The position numbers were made by a program, and so were the translations under genes. Below, one piece after another: positions 5,157 through 6,332 of a stretch of 6,332 nt of DNA (position 1 is its first letter; the number at the start of each line of letters is the position of its first letter). The stretch covers positions 1 through 6,332 of the forward strand of contig CACYDZ010000190.1 of assembly GCA_902773265.1 (NCBI GenBank). The letters run 5' to 3'. A model generated the notes under the pieces. That model was not told where the DNA came from and searched no databases. It saw only the letters and a program-made list of their open reading frames with translations. Origin of the DNA: an uncultured Ruminococcus sp. Lineage in GTDB: Bacteria > Bacillota > Clostridia > Oscillospirales > Acutalibacteraceae.

Positions 5157-6221
5157 ATGGAAAATGAAAAGAAAAAGAATATCGACAGATATAAGAAAGT
5201 ATTCTGGGCGGTATTTTCGCCGTTGTTGGCAGTACTGACTGTGTGGGCTGTACTGGAACAGAATAAAAGTGTGTCGATAAAAGATATTATAGATACTTTT
5301 TCCAAAACCAATAAAGTATGGTTTACTTTAGCGGCAATATGTTCATTTTTATTTGTTGTACTGGAGGGAATGGCGATATGTTCCATTTTAAAGGGAGCAG
5401 GTTACCGTCCGAAACCGTTTGACGGGCTGATTTACAGCACATCAGATGTTTATTTTTCAGCGATTACGCCGTCAGCCACAGGCGGACAGCCTGCGGCTGC
5501 ATATTTTATGTTGCGTGACGGTATTTCGGCAGGGGTTGTTACAGCAACACTGATTGTCAATTTAATGATGTACACGGTTTCCCTTGTAGTTTTGGGAATT
5601 GTTGCAGTTATCCTGCATCCCCATGCTTTTCTGGGTTTCAGTCCTCTATCAAAAGTATTGATTATTTCGGGGGCAGTGGTATTGGGAACATTGTCATTTT
5701 GCTTTTTCTTTATGTTGAAAAATGGCAATAAAGTTTTTTCATGGCTAGAAAGATTTCTGAATTTTCTCAAAAGAAAAAGGATTGTTCATATTCCCGAAAG
5801 AGTATTCAGGAAAGTAAACAAAACTAGAAAGGACTATGCTGAATGTTCCAAACTGTTGGCAAACAACTATTCTATTTTACTTAAATCATTTCTCTGGACT
5901 TTACTTCAGCGTCTTTCACAGATAATCGCTCCTGTATTGTTGTATTTGTCGCTTGGGGGGAATGTACAACATTCAAGTCTGATTTTTTCCAAACAATGCC
6001 TGATTACCGTAGGATATAATTTAATTCCCATTCCCGGAGCGATGGGAGTAGCGGATTATCTGATGATAGACGGCTTTTCGGAAATTATGGGACGGAATGC
6101 GGCATTCGGACTGGAAATGCTCAGCAGAGGGTTGACTTTTTACATCTGCGTCAGTGTCAGCGGAGTAATTACGCTTGTGGGTTATATTATCAAAAGAAAG
6201 AAAAAAACGACAGTAAACTGA
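5157..6221 (+). CDS. LPG_synthase_TM/UPF0104-family polytopic membrane protein (MprF flippase-domain relative)
   Basis: This 354-residue protein has about seven or eight hydrophobic segments (near 14-33, 54-77, 125-153, 165-187, 241-265, 274-290 and 325-345). It has a charged N-terminus and a Lys-rich cytoplasmic tail (KRKKK). Two family signatures are clear: ITPSATGGQP (103-112) and PIPGAMGVADY (291-301), each in or near a membrane segment. In MprF this domain moves aminoacylated phosphatidylglycerol across the membrane. Stand-alone members are suspected lipid or polyprenyl-phosphate transporters, mostly without proven substrate. The catalytic aminoacyl-transferase domain of full MprF is absent, so it cannot itself aminoacylate lipid. 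It starts 2 bases after the kinase stop, with GAGGTG at 5140-5145, and therefore belongs to the two-component operon. Divergent phosphatidylethanolamine synthesis genes make a lipid role plausible. The family is sure; the substrate is not. Confidence 0.9.
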   Translation: MENEKKKNIDRYKKVFWAVFSPLLAVLTVWAVLEQNKSVSIKDIIDTFSKTNKVWFTLAAICSFLFVVLEGMAICSILKGAGYRPKPFDGLIYSTSDVYFSAITPSATGGQPAAAYFMLRDGISAGVVTATLIVNLMMYTVSLVVLGIVAVILHPHAFLGFSPLSKVLIISGAVVLGTLSFCFFFMLKNGNKVFSWLERFLNFLKRKRIVHIPERVFRKVNKTRKDYAECSKLLANNYSILLKSFLWTLLQRLSQIIAPVLLYLSLGGNVQHSSLIFSKQCLITVGYNLIPIPGAMGVADYLMIDGFSEIMGRNAAFGLEMLSRGLTFYICVSVSGVITLVGYIIKRKKKTTVN

Positions 6222-6255
6222 TTAGCAAATTATCAGAGAAACAACGGTTCAGCGG

Positions 6256-6332
6256 TGACAATTAAAAGTTTCGGTCAAGCCTTTTCAAAGGCTTGTGGGG
6301 TTCAGGGGCAAAGCCCCTGATGGGATTTTTAA
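6256..6332. repeat. Modular hairpin intergenic repeat, copy 2 (cut by window end)
   Basis: This copy is in the same orientation as copy 1, 3365 bases further on. The two differences are C to A at 6312, in the loop of the TCAGGGGC/GCCCCTGA hairpin, and A to G at 6322, between stems. The CAAGCCTTT/AAAGGCTTG hairpin and the GC hairpin are intact; the window ends at the first bases of the third (TTTTTAA). It begins 35 bases after the membrane-protein stop, so its hairpins may also end that operon's transcript, though no T-run directly follows a GC stem except ATTTTT at 6325-6330. The 34 bases between stop and repeat show nothing else. Confidence 0.8.

Noticed and set aside
5063..5386. Minus-strand open frame of 107 codons across the kinase/membrane-protein boundary
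   Set aside because: It is antisense to two certain genes in a tightly packed operon, with no family motif.
5450..5770. Minus-strand open frame of 106 codons inside the membrane-protein gene
   Set aside because: It is fully antisense to a conserved membrane gene and its composition looks like an antisense shadow.
5157..6221. Full MprF lysyl-phosphatidylglycerol synthase
   Set aside because: The protein ends after the membrane region at 354 residues and no aminoacyl-transferase domain follows, so only the flippase-domain family can be claimed.

Overview
The window reads as a piece of chromosome from a low-GC Gram-positive bacterium, most likely a clostridial gut or rumen type (Ruminococcus/Oscillospiraceae-like). 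This is inferred from four things: the A/T-rich codon use; the clostridial form of phosphatidylserine synthase; the metallophosphoesterase subfamily with a D-x-E first motif; and a hairpin-rich intergenic repeat of a kind I associate with that group. No rRNA, tRNA, CRISPR array, transposase or phage gene is visible. I cannot assign a species.

Layout. Positions 1-1238 (+): the 3' part of a BMP-family (PnrA-like) substrate-binding protein gene, then a small metallophosphoesterase 20-30 bases later, probably one transcript. Positions 1239-1338: a convergent junction filled by three consecutive stem-loops. The last is a perfect 32-base palindrome containing the psd stop codon. Positions 1327-2771 (-): pssA and psd, overlapping by 4 bases (ATGA). 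Together they convert CDP-diacylglycerol to phosphatidylserine and then phosphatidylethanolamine. Positions 2772-3227: a 456-base divergent intergenic region. From left to right it holds a hairpin beside the pssA ribosome binding site, a 25-base palindrome, a modular repeat of stem-loops, and a promoter with a repeated 9-base motif that looks like a response-regulator site. Positions 3228-6221 (+): a three-gene operon of an OmpR-family response regulator, a HAMP-less membrane histidine kinase, and a polytopic protein of the LPG_synthase_TM/UPF0104 family (the flippase-domain family of MprF). Positions 6256-6332: a second copy of the repeat, cut by the window end; the visible 77 bases match copy 1 at 75 positions.

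How the genes may fit together. Two divergent units both concern membrane lipid: one makes phosphatidylethanolamine, the other pairs a two-component system with a lipid-flippase-like membrane protein. The tight spacing in the second unit (11-base overlap, then a 2-base gap) and the motif repeated at an 11-base period at its promoter suggest that the regulator controls its own operon. It may also influence pssA-psd across the shared intergenic region. That wider link is inference. The most distinctive features are this lipid-plus-signalling arrangement, the candidate operator, and the direct repeats flanking the three-gene cassette.
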